A stretch of DNA of 64,000 nt from Paenibacillus sp. YPG26 (GCF_023704175.1 NZ_CP084530.1:2970001-3034000); one strand, 5' to 3'; numbered from the stretch's first letter, positions 43,279 through 52,249 are shown. Notes: generated by a model not told the origin, from the letters alone. Translations and numbers: made by a program.

Positions 43279-44640
43279 ATGACTATAGATTATAAAGCTT
43301 ACTTCGAGAGCCTGCGGGAGCAGCACCTGGACCAGCTCAAAGAGCTCCTTACCATTCCAAGTATCTCCGCACTCTCCGAACACAAACCGGATGTGGCCAC
43401 AGCCGCCACCTGGATCGCCGATGCGCTTAGAACAGCTGGACTTGAACATGTAGAGATCCACCAAACCAAAGGACATCCGATTATTTATGCCGATCATCTT
43501 CATGCGCCGGGCAAGCCGACCGTTCTCATCTACGGGCACTATGATGTGCAGCCGGTGGACCCTCTTCACCTGTGGGAGACCCCGCCATTCGAACCAAGCA
43601 TTCGGGATGGCAAGCTGTATGCCCGGGGAGCCACCGATGACAAAGGCCAGCTCTTCCTGCATATCAAGGCGGTTGAAGCCCTGTTAAGCCAGGAATCGAA
43701 GCTGCCGGTCAATATCAAGTTCTGTATTGAAGGTGAAGAAGAAGTCTCCAGCCCGAACCTTCCTATATTCCTGGATGATAACAAAGAGAAGCTTGCCGCA
43801 GATGTCGTGGTGATCTCGGACACTTCCCTGATTGAGAAAGGCACGCCGGCGATCAGTACAGGTCTCCGTGGATTGTGCTCCCTTGAAGTGTCCGTACATA
43901 CCGCGAATACCGATCTGCATTCCGGCACCTTCGGCGGCGGTGTGCCGAATGCTCTGCATGCCTTGGTCTCGCTGCTCGCGTCCCTTCATGATGAGCAGGG
44001 CCGAGTCGCTGTAGATGGCTTTTATACAGGGGTGCCTGAGCTATCCAGTGAGATGCGGGAAGAGTTCGCAAAGGTGAACTTTAATGAAGAAGGGCTGCGA
44101 ACAGACCTGGGGCTTGATACGCTGTATGGGGAAGAAGGATATTCCTTCGTTGAACGAACAGGTGCGCGTCCGACCCTTGAACTGAACGGGGTATACGGCG
44201 GATTCCAGGGTGAAGGCTCCAAGACGGTTATTCCGAAAGAAGCTCATGCCAAGATTACATGCCGGCTGGTCGGGGATCAGGATCCGCAGGATATGCTGGA
44301 TAAGATCGAGCGGCACCTTCATTCCCATATCCAGCCGGGCGCAAAGGTCGTCGTGAAGCAAATGGAAAAGGCGTTCGCGTTCAATATTGATCCTTCCCAT
44401 CCGATGCTGCAGAAGGCCGCGGACGCTTATGAGCGGGTGTACGGGACACGCGCGATCTTCACGAAGGACGGCGGCTCCATTCCTATCGTAGCTACCTTGT
44501 CCCGCGTGCTCTCTGCCCCAGCGGTCATGATGGGCTTTGGACTTCCGGATGAGAATCTCCACGCGCCAAATGAGCATTTCAATCTGGAGAACTTTGATAA
44601 AGGTCTTCTTACTTTAGTTGAGTATTTCAAGCTGATCTAA
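43279..44640 (+). CDS. M20 family dipeptidase
   Basis: A 453-residue zinc peptidase. Metal and catalytic motifs are IYGHYDVQPVDP, ARGATDDKGQL (bridging Asp), GEEEVSSPN (general base Glu) and HAPNEHF (last His ligand). A lid/dimerisation domain lies at about 190-350. It resembles the CNDP/cytosolic non-specific dipeptidase branch of M20. The start has AGGAGG 7 nt upstream. It is monocistronic with a strong bidirectional terminator. Confidence 0.92.
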   Translation: MTIDYKAYFESLREQHLDQLKELLTIPSISALSEHKPDVATAATWIADALRTAGLEHVEIHQTKGHPIIYADHLHAPGKPTVLIYGHYDVQPVDPLHLWETPPFEPSIRDGKLYARGATDDKGQLFLHIKAVEALLSQESKLPVNIKFCIEGEEEVSSPNLPIFLDDNKEKLAADVVVISDTSLIEKGTPAISTGLRGLCSLEVSVHTANTDLHSGTFGGGVPNALHALVSLLASLHDEQGRVAVDGFYTGVPELSSEMREEFAKVNFNEEGLRTDLGLDTLYGEEGYSFVERTGARPTLELNGVYGGFQGEGSKTVIPKEAHAKITCRLVGDQDPQDMLDKIERHLHSHIQPGAKVVVKQMEKAFAFNIDPSHPMLQKAADAYERVYGTRAIFTKDGGSIPIVATLSRVLSAPAVMMGFGLPDENLHAPNEHFNLENFDKGLLTLVEYFKLI

Positions 44641-44665
44641 GAATTCAGCAGTAGGATATCCATAC

Positions 44666-44713
44666 AAAAAGCCATACCGGTGAATCTCCTTGCGGAGCAC
44701 CGGTATGGCTTCT
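44666..44713. terminator. Bidirectional terminator after the dipeptidase
   Basis: AAGCCATACCGGTG / CACCGGTATGGCTT arms; AAAAA on the left makes a T-run for the minus strand. Confidence 0.88.
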
Positions 44714-44742
44714 TCGCTTGCATTCTGTGAACCAAGCAGCTT

Positions 44743-45051
44743 CTATTCCAATACTTCTGTCTTGAATACATTGTCAACCTTGGCACCAAGCCGCTTCTTG
44801 AGAGGAACCTTGATGTCTCTTCCCAGCTCATTGAAAAAGGTGCTGATCTCGCATTTTACATTCTCGGCAATTAATGTAATGTATCCATCCTCAGCAATGT
44901 TCCGGTTATCCTCGGCTGGAACCGAGACCTGAATATCATACTTTTTCATGAGTGTACGGATATATCTCGCAAAAATTTCAAGCAGCTCCTCGTTGTTGAA
45001 ATTCTCGATTGCGATTTTACCCTTGTTCGTGAAATTCAAATTCACTTTCAC
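44743..45051 (-). CDS. Conserved-looking hypothetical protein (102 residues)
   Basis: A 102-residue soluble protein with no family I recognise: MKVNLNFTNKGKIAIENF at the start, a helix (EELLEIFARYIRTLMKKYD), then beta strands (DGYITLIAENVKCEISTFF). It starts at a GTG with GGGGGAAG 4 nt upstream. Between the dipeptidase terminator and gerE's own terminator, so monocistronic. Confidence 0.6.
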   Translation of the reverse strand: MKVNLNFTNKGKIAIENFNNEELLEIFARYIRTLMKKYDIQVSVPAEDNRNIAEDGYITLIAENVKCEISTFFNELGRDIKVPLKKRLGAKVDNVFKTEVLE

Positions 45052-45254
45052 AGATCTTCCCCCTTTTCGTCAAACCACTTACGGTGTTCGTACTAACCAG
45101 TTGAATGTAGGGTCACAAAGAAAAGGCTGCCGTCCTGACTTTTGAAACTCACTTTTAATGGCTCTACTATGTATCATACCTCTTTTTCGGGGTAAATTCA
45201 TGCTTTCCCAAATATTTCTTCAATTAGCGGCAATTCAGAGGGGGTACACACAAC

Positions 45255-45298
45255 AAAAAGCCTTCTCGGGTTCCCCTGCGGTATCCATCGAGAAGGCT
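45255..45298 (-). terminator. Terminator of gerE
   Basis: Minus strand AGCCTTCTCG / CGAGAAGGCT with inner pairing, then TTTTT, 27 nt past the gerE stop. Confidence 0.85.
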
Positions 45299-45324
45299 CA
45301 TGCTTCATGCCGGGTGAAGCACCC

Positions 45325-45549
45325 TCAAATCTTTAGTTCCCCAAGCTTAATCAGCTCGACTACTGCCTGTGCACGACCTTTGACGTTGAGTTTCTGCATG
45401 ACATTTGAGATGTGGTTACGCACCGTCTTCTCACTGATAAACAGCTGCCCGGCAATATCACGCGTCGTTTTATCCTGCACGAGCAGTTCGAAAACTTCCC
45501 GCTCACGATGTGTTAATAAAAACTTGCTGTTGCGATCGCTGCCCTTCAA
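45325..45549 (-). CDS. gerE: Spore coat transcription regulator GerE
   Basis: A 74-residue stand-alone LuxR-type helix-turn-helix protein, the same length as B. subtilis GerE and nearly identical through LLTHREREVFELLVQDKTT and FISEKTVRNHISNVMQKL. GerE acts last in the mother-cell cascade with sigma-K, switching spore-coat gene expression. The start is TTG with GGAGGGG 9 nt upstream. A sigma-K-type promoter lies 60-90 bp upstream, as expected. Confidence 0.96.
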   Translation of the reverse strand: MKGSDRNSKFLLTHREREVFELLVQDKTTRDIAGQLFISEKTVRNHISNVMQKLNVKGRAQAVVELIKLGELKI

Positions 45550-45609
45550 AATGTGTCACCCCTCCTTGCTCGGGTTTTGTGGTTTAACAAGCAAGGGATA
45601 CAGTCAACA

Positions 45610-45637
45610 CATCTTATGAATGGCATAAGGAGAAGGT
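45610..45637 (-). promoter_or_regulatory. Sigma-K-type promoter of gerE
   Basis: Minus strand AC, 17 nt, CATAAGATG against the consensus AC-N15-17-CATANNNTA (last base differs). Confidence 0.6.
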
Positions 45638-45739
45638 GCGGTGCATAGGGAAAAATGGGCATACTCAGCGGGCAAGCACGGGCACCGGACAGCAGGAACC
45701 CTTATACCTAGGTCCGGTTGTCAGGTGTCAAAAGTTACT

Positions 45740-47362
45740 TCATTGCTGTGCGGTGCTCTCTTCCGCGGCTTCCGGTTTCTTTTTGCCGGTATCCGTGAGC
45801 TTGACGTTCCTCATCACCAGAGCAAGGGCTGCCCCTGCGAGTACAAAGAACAAGCCATACAGGAAGACACTGTGCAGGGACTCCACAAGCGCGTTCTTGA
45901 GGATTGGATCCACCGTCTCCATCAGCTGCGGTGGAATGACCTTCTGCATCTCCGGCGTCTGTACGGCAGAGTAGATCTGCTGGGGATTGTGCTCAATCAT
46001 GTCATTGAACTTATCGACCAGCGGTCCCGCTCGCTCCGGCAGCCGATCCAGCAGCGGCTTCAGATCACTCGACAGCATGCTGCCTGACTTGTTATTCATA
46101 ATGGCACCCAGCAAAGTCATCCCGAACGTTCCCCCGATGGAGCGGAAGAACTGGGATGATGAAGTCACTACCCCAAGCTGTGATTTGGGGAAGCTCTCTT
46201 GAAGGGCAAGCGTTAGTATCGGCATGACCAGGCCCATTCCCAGACCAATCACGACCATATAAGCTGTGGCAGTAAGCTGCGTGGTGTCTATGGACAGCCT
46301 AGTCAGCAGATAGAAGCCGGCCGCCATCACGAGCATGCCCAGAATGATCTGGAGCTTAACTCCGAGGCTGTACACCAAACGCCCGCCTAACACACTGGTC
46401 AGAATCATGGCAAGCATCATGGGGGTCATAATCGTTCCGGACTGGGTTGCGCTAATTCCCACGACCCACTGCATAAAGAGAGGCACGAACATGATGGCCC
46501 CGAACATCCCGATGGCCATGAAGAAGCCGATCCCGTTCAGCATGGAGAAGGTGCCATTCTTGAACAGAGAGACCGGCAGTATCGGATCCTCCGTTCTGGA
46601 CTCAATGAAGACAAACGCGGTAATCGAGATTAGGGCCAGGGCGAACATTCCGATAATCTGCCAGGAGTCCCACTCGTACTTCTCCCCTCCAAAGCTCAGT
46701 GCCAGCAGGAGGGCTACCACACCAATGACCATGGTAACGGTACCCGCCATATCCAGTCTGACAGGTCCCCTGTTGAGATGCTTCGGCAGTCCCTTCGCAA
46801 TAAAGATGACAGCAAGCACACCAACCGGGAGGTTAATGTAGAACACCCAGGTCCAGTTCCAGGCATCCACAATCCAGCCCCCGATCTGCGGGCCGAGGAC
46901 GGAGGACAATCCGTACAGAGCTCCGAAGATCCCCTGCCACTTGGCGCGCTCCTTTCCTGTAAATAAATCCCCGATAATAATCATGGCCATCGGCATCATG
47001 ACGCCGCCTCCCAGACCCTGAATAGCCCGGAAGATAATCAGCTCCGTCATGTTCTGGGACATCCCGCAAAGCGCGGATCCCACCATAAATATGATTAGAC
47101 CGGTGATATAGATGACCCGGCGGCCAAACAAATCCGCAAGCTTGCCGGCCAGCGGGACAACCGTAGTCGAAGTCAGCAGATACGCGGTGGTTAACCAGGT
47201 GATCAGAGAGAGACCGCCCAGATCCTTGACTATCGTTGGCATCGCTGTTCCTACGATCGTTCCATCTAACGCCGCGAACAGCATCGCGATCATTAGCCCG
47301 GTAATGAGCAGCTTTCTCTTGGAGGCATCCCGTGCAGAGTCCTCAGTTATTGATTCTGACAA
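45740..47362 (-). CDS. DHA2-type multidrug MFS transporter (14 TM)
   Basis: A 540-residue drug:H+ antiporter of the EmrB/QacA kind with 14 predicted transmembrane helices. Motif A is GKLADLFGRRVIY, motif C region GLSSVLGPQIGGWIVD, and motif D1 LDGTIVGTAMPTI. A soluble loop lies before the last helix (SSDLKPLL...LMETVDP). The MarR gene lies 37 nt upstream in the same direction, so it is very likely repressed by MarR and induced by its substrates. Confidence 0.92.
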   Translation of the reverse strand: MSESITEDSARDASKRKLLITGLMIAMLFAALDGTIVGTAMPTIVKDLGGLSLITWLTTAYLLTSTTVVPLAGKLADLFGRRVIYITGLIIFMVGSALCGMSQNMTELIIFRAIQGLGGGVMMPMAMIIIGDLFTGKERAKWQGIFGALYGLSSVLGPQIGGWIVDAWNWTWVFYINLPVGVLAVIFIAKGLPKHLNRGPVRLDMAGTVTMVIGVVALLLALSFGGEKYEWDSWQIIGMFALALISITAFVFIESRTEDPILPVSLFKNGTFSMLNGIGFFMAIGMFGAIMFVPLFMQWVVGISATQSGTIMTPMMLAMILTSVLGGRLVYSLGVKLQIILGMLVMAAGFYLLTRLSIDTTQLTATAYMVVIGLGMGLVMPILTLALQESFPKSQLGVVTSSSQFFRSIGGTFGMTLLGAIMNNKSGSMLSSDLKPLLDRLPERAGPLVDKFNDMIEHNPQQIYSAVQTPEMQKVIPPQLMETVDPILKNALVESLHSVFLYGLFFVLAGAALALVMRNVKLTDTGKKKPEAAEESTAQQ

Positions 47363-47399
47363 TGTAATCTATCCCCCTTAGATTGACGCGCTTAAGAGT

Positions 47400-47840
47400 T
47401 CATTCTTCCTTACTTGGCTTCTCTATAGCTGCGAACTTCTCGAACACCCTCACGAGTGTGTCCAGCTCGTTCGCATCCAGATGTGAGAAATAATACTTGA
47501 TGATCTCCCGCGACTTCTTCCTGGCTTCCTTCAGAACCTCTTCCCCCTGTGCAGTTACTGACACAAGCACGGCTCTGCGGTCCTGCTCATCGTGGCGCCT
47601 TGCCACATAATTACTCTGTACCAGACGGTCAATCATGACCGTGATGGCGCTCGGCTTCACGTCCAGCTTCTCAGCCAGATAAGAAATATTGCAGGATTTC
47701 TCTTTCGAGATCAGGCCCAGCATATGGAACTGGGGACCGGTAAGCCCAAGCTCACGGTGAACCATAATTTCGGATTCCATCTTGCGGATTGTATTCTTCC
47801 AGGCCGCCTCAATTCTGTCGATATAGCCATCGTAATCCAA
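47400..47840 (-). CDS. MarR family transcription regulator
   Basis: A 146-residue winged-helix dimer: LGLTGPQFHMLGLISKEKSCNISYLAEKLDVKPSAI carries the recognition-helix region (family core SYLAEKLDVKPSAITVMIDRL), followed by the DEQDRRAVLVSVT wing. A TTG start fits, with GAGGTG 8 nt upstream. It heads a two-gene operon with the MFS pump. AT-rich partial inverted repeats (TATTTAA...TTAAATA) lie just upstream at about 47870-47900 and may be its operator. Confidence 0.88.
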   Translation of the reverse strand: MDYDGYIDRIEAAWKNTIRKMESEIMVHRELGLTGPQFHMLGLISKEKSCNISYLAEKLDVKPSAITVMIDRLVQSNYVARRHDEQDRRAVLVSVTAQGEEVLKEARKKSREIIKYYFSHLDANELDTLVRVFEKFAAIEKPSKEE

Positions 47841-47954
47841 CAGTCCATCACCTCAGATCAATGTCTTTCCTATTTAATATTTAAACACTTTATTATTTAA
47901 CTCATGGAAATATAATACCTGCCTGAAAAATTGTCAATACTTAGGTTGGAGTCC

Positions 47955-47983
47955 TTGAAAAGCAGCAAAAAATGTATTATTAT
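47955..47983 (+). promoter_or_regulatory. Sigma-A promoter of the rpiR-nagBA operon
   Basis: TTGAAA, 17 nt, TATTAT; start near 47990, about 60 nt before the regulator gene. Confidence 0.72.
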
Positions 47984-48008
47984 CAAATCAAAATGATTTT
48001 CTTATTAT

Positions 48009-48023
48009 TGATAATAATTATAA
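48009..48023. promoter_or_regulatory. Fur-box-like element in the rpiR-nagBA leader
   Basis: TGATAATAATTATAA, 13 of 15 matches to the Fur 7-1-7 core TGATAATNATTATCA, about 20 nt downstream of the predicted transcription start. The whole stretch is AT-rich, so chance is possible. Confidence 0.35.
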
Positions 48024-48050
48024 AAATAATTTTCAAAGGTGGCGCTTTTC

Positions 48051-48902
48051 TTGTCTCCCATCCTTCATGCATTGGAACAACAACTGGATTCTCTACCGCC
48101 TCAAGAACGGCGTCTCGGTGAGAAGATTCTCGAGTCTCCCTCCTCTGTCGTCCATCTCGGTATTACCGAGCTTGCACAGGTGTGCGGGATCAGTCCTTCT
48201 ACGATTACCCGTTTCTGCAAGACATTTCATTTCAAAGGATTCCCTGATTTCAAAATGAAGCTTGCCAGTGAACTCGCCCGGAAGCCGGCCGAGAATGCCT
48301 ACCAGGACGTCATTGCCGGTAATTCTCTGGACAAGATTGCCCAGGCGATTGAAGCCAATCACCTGGCTTCGATTACCGGTACGACCCGGCTGCTGGATAT
48401 AAGCCAGATTGAGCAGGCGGTTACGGCGCTGTGCGGGGCTGGACGTATTGATCTCTATGGCGCCGCCACCTCTTCCATCATTGCCCAGGACTTTTACCAG
48501 AAGCTGGTTCGTATTGGCAAGCACAGCACCGCCTTCGCAGATTCCCATATGCAGATTACATCCGCTTCCAGTCTCGGGCCTGGGGATGTAGCCCTCGCCT
48601 TGTCCTATTCCGGAGAGACCTCGGAGACAGTCAGCGCACTGCGGTGCGCGAAGGACAGCGGCGCCTTTACAATCTCCCTTACCCAGTACGGCAGCAGCAC
48701 ACTCGCTTCTCTGGCGGATATCTCGTTGTTCTCTTCCTCCCTTGAGAAGGGGATGCGGCGGGGGGATATGGCTTCCCGGATCGCACAGCTGCACGTGATC
48801 GATATTCTTTTTACCGGAATGGTGAGCAGGGAATTTGAGGACTATATCCCGAGGCTTGAGAGTTCTTATCACAACGTACGCAGATACCGCACAAATTCTT
48901 AA
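48051..48902 (+). CDS. MurR/RpiR family sugar-phosphate-sensing regulator
   Basis: A 283-residue regulator: N-terminal RpiR helix-turn-helix (LGITELAQVCGISPSTITRFCKTFHFKGFPDFK region, residues ~1-77) and a C-terminal SIS domain (IDLYGAATSSIIAQDF, ALSYSGETSETVSAL) that binds a phospho-sugar. TTG 48051 is likely the start: AAAGGTGG lies 8 nt upstream, and it begins at MSPILHALEQQ; the frame also opens at GTG 48039. It leads the nagB-nagA operon, so it probably senses GlcNAc-6-P or GlcN-6-P. This differs from Bacillus, where a GntR-type NagR does this. Confidence 0.9.
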   Translation: MSPILHALEQQLDSLPPQERRLGEKILESPSSVVHLGITELAQVCGISPSTITRFCKTFHFKGFPDFKMKLASELARKPAENAYQDVIAGNSLDKIAQAIEANHLASITGTTRLLDISQIEQAVTALCGAGRIDLYGAATSSIIAQDFYQKLVRIGKHSTAFADSHMQITSASSLGPGDVALALSYSGETSETVSALRCAKDSGAFTISLTQYGSSTLASLADISLFSSSLEKGMRRGDMASRIAQLHVIDILFTGMVSREFEDYIPRLESSYHNVRRYRTNS

Positions 48903-48919
48903 GAAGGGAAGTGGGTCCA

Positions 48920-49651
48920 ATGCTGAACATCGTTAAGGTATCCAGTGACGAACAATTCAATGAGGTGGGAGCAGGTCTGGTTGCCGGGCTTCTGCAGTCC
49001 AATCCCCGCGCGATTCTGGGTCTTGCAACAGGCAGCACCCCGGTAGGCGTATACAGTCAACTGATTGAGCTGTTCCAGAAAGGGCTGATCAGCTTCGCGC
49101 AGACCCGAAGCTTTAATCTGGATGAATATATCGGCCTGGCACCGGATCACCCTGAAAGTTACCGGCGCTTCATGAATGAGAAGCTCTTCAACCATATCGA
49201 TATAGATATGAGAAATACGCATGTTCCTGATGGTACCGCAGCTGATCCGGAACAGGCGGCTCTTGAATACACCAGGATGCTGGATGAGGCCGGGCAGATT
49301 GATCTGCAGCTTCTCGGAATTGGACATAATGGCCATATCGGGTTCAACGAGCCTGCCGATGAGCTCCAGGCACATACACATGTGGTTGAACTGAAGAAGG
49401 ACACCCGCGCGGCGAATGCCCGTTTCTTCAATTCTGTTGACGAGGTTCCCACCCATGCGATGACCATGGGCATTGGTTCCATACTGAAATCCCGGCAAAT
49501 TCTGCTTATGGCCAAAGGGGCAAGCAAGGCCGATATCCTGAAGCGTGCCCTTACAGGACCGTTAACGACCCAGTGTCCGGCCTCCCTGCTTCAGACTCAT
49601 CCGAATGTTGTTATCCTGGTTGATCAGGCTGCCGGGGGACGGTTATCATGA
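48920..49651 (+). CDS. nagB: Glucosamine-6-phosphate deaminase
   Basis: A 243-residue enzyme: GlcN-6-P to fructose-6-P and ammonia. Motifs: LGLATGSTPVG (phosphate loop), SFNLDEYIGL (Asp of catalysis), GIGHNGHIGFNEP (His/Glu of ring opening). ATG 48920 follows AAGGGAAGTGGG; a GTG 9 nt earlier is less likely. It overlaps nagA by ATGA. Confidence 0.95.
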   Translation: MLNIVKVSSDEQFNEVGAGLVAGLLQSNPRAILGLATGSTPVGVYSQLIELFQKGLISFAQTRSFNLDEYIGLAPDHPESYRRFMNEKLFNHIDIDMRNTHVPDGTAADPEQAALEYTRMLDEAGQIDLQLLGIGHNGHIGFNEPADELQAHTHVVELKKDTRAANARFFNSVDEVPTHAMTMGIGSILKSRQILLMAKGASKADILKRALTGPLTTQCPASLLQTHPNVVILVDQAAGGRLS

Positions 49652-50838
49652 GCAATCCGAACAGCCGTAGCTTCCGGATTCTGCACGGTCAAGTCGTCAC
49701 TCCGCACGGGATAGTCAAGGATGGAGCCGTCACGGTTATTGACGGAATCATCCATGATGTCGGTTCCTCATCTGAATTCGCTCCAGAAGGAGCTGATCCG
49801 CCGGTTGAGGTTATCGATGCCAAGGGTGCCTATGTTCTGCCAGGCTTCATCGATATCCATGTCCATGGAGGATTGAAAGAGGATTTCACCAACTCCACTC
49901 AGGAATCGCTGGATATAATTACGAAGTTCCATGCGGCCCAGGGCACCACAGCCATGCTGGCTACAACGATGACCACACCCAAGGAGGTTCTGGATCAGGT
50001 GTTGGAGGAAGTCCATGCCTACAGATCCCAAGAGATGCCCTATGCACAGCTCGAAGGCGTTCATCTGGAAGGGCCCTTCATCAGCCCGAAATGGCCTGGA
50101 GCGCAGAACCCCGAGCATATCGTGCCTCCGAATAAAGATTGGATAGAAGCTTGGGAAGCCAAGTATCCCGGCCTGATCAGACAAGTTACACTGGCCCCTG
50201 AGCGCGAAGGGGCACATGATCTGATCCGTTATCTCCGAAGCAAGGGAATCGTGGCTGCGGCGGGCCATACCGATGCAACCTATGAGGAGGTCATGGCTGC
50301 CGTGGACGCTGGCCTGCATCACTCCGTGCACATGTTCAACGCGATGACTCCGCTCCATCACCGGAAGCCTGGAGCGGCAGGCGCCATTCTTAGCTCTCCG
50401 CAGATCAGTACTGAGATTATAGCCGACGGCATTCATGTTCATCCCGCGGCCATCTCTATTATTGCCCGGCTGAAGACCGCGGAGAACTTCATTCTCATCA
50501 CGGACGCGATGTCTGCGGCGGGTCTTGGCGATGGAGAGTACATGCTTGGCGACCTTCCGGTTATTGTAGAGGATCATGTATGTACGCTTAAGGAAAGCCC
50601 GGGAACGCTTGCAGGAAGTACCTTGACCATGATTCGCGGCTTCCGTTATCTGGTTGAGCAGGTGGGGCTCGGTGTGGAGTATGCTTCCCGCATGGCCAGC
50701 GGCAATCCTGCCAGGCTACTTGGGATCGAGAACCGTACCGGTTCTATCGAGACCGGGAAGCAGGCCGATCTTCTGCTTGTAGATCAGCATAAGCTGGAAT
50801 TAATGAAAGTCTGGATCAAAGGACGGCAAAATAAGTAA
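49648..50838 (+). CDS. nagA: N-acetylglucosamine-6-phosphate deacetylase
   Basis: A 396-residue amidohydrolase: GlcNAc-6-P to GlcN-6-P and acetate. Metal-binding motifs are GFIDIHVHGG, HLEGPFISP (Glu ligand), AAGHTDATYEE, HSVHMFNAMTPLHHRKPG, and the catalytic Asp in LITDAMSAAG. Last gene of the operon, ending at a strong terminator; supports use of chitin- or peptidoglycan-derived GlcNAc. Confidence 0.95.
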   Translation: MSNPNSRSFRILHGQVVTPHGIVKDGAVTVIDGIIHDVGSSSEFAPEGADPPVEVIDAKGAYVLPGFIDIHVHGGLKEDFTNSTQESLDIITKFHAAQGTTAMLATTMTTPKEVLDQVLEEVHAYRSQEMPYAQLEGVHLEGPFISPKWPGAQNPEHIVPPNKDWIEAWEAKYPGLIRQVTLAPEREGAHDLIRYLRSKGIVAAAGHTDATYEEVMAAVDAGLHHSVHMFNAMTPLHHRKPGAAGAILSSPQISTEIIADGIHVHPAAISIIARLKTAENFILITDAMSAAGLGDGEYMLGDLPVIVEDHVCTLKESPGTLAGSTLTMIRGFRYLVEQVGLGVEYASRMASGNPARLLGIENRTGSIETGKQADLLLVDQHKLELMKVWIKGRQNK

Positions 50839-50851
50839 CAGGACAATGGCA

Positions 50852-50898
50852 AAGGACCAGGCGGCGGATATCTACTTGATATCGGCCGCCTGGTCCTT
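50852..50898. terminator. Bidirectional terminator between nagA and the spore lipoprotein
   Basis: AAGGACCAGGCGGC / GCCGCCTGGTCCTT arms with inner GATATC pairing. Confidence 0.88.
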
Positions 50899-50926
50899 AT
50901 TTACTCCTGATTCCTGCCCAGCTTCC

Positions 50927-52057
50927 TTAGCGTGTAGTCCCGCCTGAGAAGCCATTTCCCGGCTGAGGACCATTCCCGATGCCATTTGTGTTCCGCTGAG
51001 TCGGTGTATATCCACTCGGACCGGTCATGGTGCCTGTACGTGAAGGGAATATACGCTGGATCAACGTGCTGAAATCATTCTCTACGCCGCGAAGCAGCCC
51101 TCCTCCCGGAGACTGGGTTGCATAACCGCTGACGCGGGACACAAACTCAGGATGTCCAGAGATATGCACATTCTGGATATGCGGCGCGCTGGCCTTGATT
51201 TTGCCTTCAATCTCAATCTTTAACGATTGAGGAATCTGATCCAGCGGGCCGGTACCGTTCGTGCCAAAGCTGCCTTGCGTCCCATAAGTCCCGTAGGTTC
51301 CTGTGGTTCCCTGATTTCCTGTAGTCTGCCCGGGATGATTCGTATTCATCGTTCCGTTCCCGGTAGTTGTACCCATACCTCTGCTGTTCATGATGTTCCC
51401 GTTCATTCCGGTTGTATGGGTACCTCCGCCCCCAATTCCAGGAGCATAGCCGAAGCCTGTGCCCGCTGAGGATCTCGGACCGTTCCCTCCCCCGTAAGAG
51501 TAGTACGAGTTCCCCGAGATGCCTCCGTTCATGCCGCCATAATAGTCCGTGCCCAGGCTGGTTCCGGCTCCTCTGCCGTCAGCACCGTAGGTTCCATAAG
51601 TACGGGTACCGCCTGTTCCGGCTGAGCCGTAGGTTCCCCCTCTGGCTGCATCAAGAAGACTTCCGGCAACACCGGATCTTCCAATGCTGTGGCGAAGCCC
51701 ATCTGATCCATTGCGGTTGCCAGCACGTGGTGCGACACTCTTCGCATTATAGCCTGCGCCTGAGGTACCATGAGGCCCGTGAAGGGTCACGGCTACATAG
51801 GCGTCACGGTCCGTTACAAGCACTTGGGCGGATCTGATCTGGCCGAGCTGGGATACTTTTTTGCTCAATAGCGGGCTGTACTTGAGACCCGTAATCCGGT
51901 TATTCTGCACAGAGTTCAGATCATACCGATTCCCTGTCTTTGCATTCTGGGTACGAAAATCATTGTTATTCCCATTCCTGCCGCATCCTGTAAGACCGAC
52001 CAGACCAGCAACCAGGGCAGCCGATAACGTCAAGCTAACAACCTTACCTCCACGCAT
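50927..52057 (-). CDS. YhcN/YlaJ family sporulation lipoprotein with Gly/Thr-rich insert
   Basis: A 376-residue lipoprotein: signal peptide with lipobox LTGC (Cys25), a first YhcN/YlaJ part (RYDLNSVQNNRITGLKYSP...AQVLVTDRDAYVAVTLHG), then about 160 residues very rich in Gly, Thr, Asn and Tyr (many TGTYGTYG-, GNGTMN-like units), and a second YhcN/YlaJ part (IEIEGKIKASAPHIQNVHISGHPEFVSRVSGY). Family members are ~200 residues, so the insert nearly doubles it. ATG 52057 with GGGGGA is chosen over upstream ATGs. A perfect sigma-G-type promoter precedes it, so it is a forespore inner-membrane or cortex lipoprotein. Confidence 0.88.
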   Translation of the reverse strand: MRGGKVVSLTLSAALVAGLVGLTGCGRNGNNNDFRTQNAKTGNRYDLNSVQNNRITGLKYSPLLSKKVSQLGQIRSAQVLVTDRDAYVAVTLHGPHGTSGAGYNAKSVAPRAGNRNGSDGLRHSIGRSGVAGSLLDAARGGTYGSAGTGGTRTYGTYGADGRGAGTSLGTDYYGGMNGGISGNSYYSYGGGNGPRSSAGTGFGYAPGIGGGGTHTTGMNGNIMNSRGMGTTTGNGTMNTNHPGQTTGNQGTTGTYGTYGTQGSFGTNGTGPLDQIPQSLKIEIEGKIKASAPHIQNVHISGHPEFVSRVSGYATQSPGGGLLRGVENDFSTLIQRIFPSRTGTMTGPSGYTPTQRNTNGIGNGPQPGNGFSGGTTR

Positions 52058-52106
52058 GAATTCATCCCCCATCATCATTGTAGTAGAAATAATGACTAAC
52101 AAGGAT

Positions 52107-52136
52107 TAGAATGCGCCCTGCGCCCCGCGGGTATTC
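52107..52136 (-). promoter_or_regulatory. Sigma-G promoter of the YhcN/YlaJ lipoprotein
   Basis: Minus strand GAATA, 18 nt, CATTCTA; one mismatch from the CATACTA -10. Confidence 0.78.
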
Positions 52137-52181
52137 AGTTAAGATTTAGCAGGGAATGAACATGGCCATTATATATACCCA

Positions 52182-52210
52182 CACCATAATTAATAGGCTT
52201 TCATACCATA
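52182..52210 (+). promoter_or_regulatory. Sigma-K-type promoter of glycosyltransferase 52250
   Basis: AC, 17 nt, CATACCATA, an exact fit to AC-N15-17-CATANNNTA, 40 bp before the ATG. Confidence 0.65.
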
Positions 52211-52249
52211 TTCTAGTAACTCAAGAACCTCTGCGGAAGGATGAGCCTC

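Noticed and set aside
47870..47900. MarR operator
   Set aside because: The AT-rich inverted repeats are short and imperfect; mentioned in the marR entry but not listed as a site.
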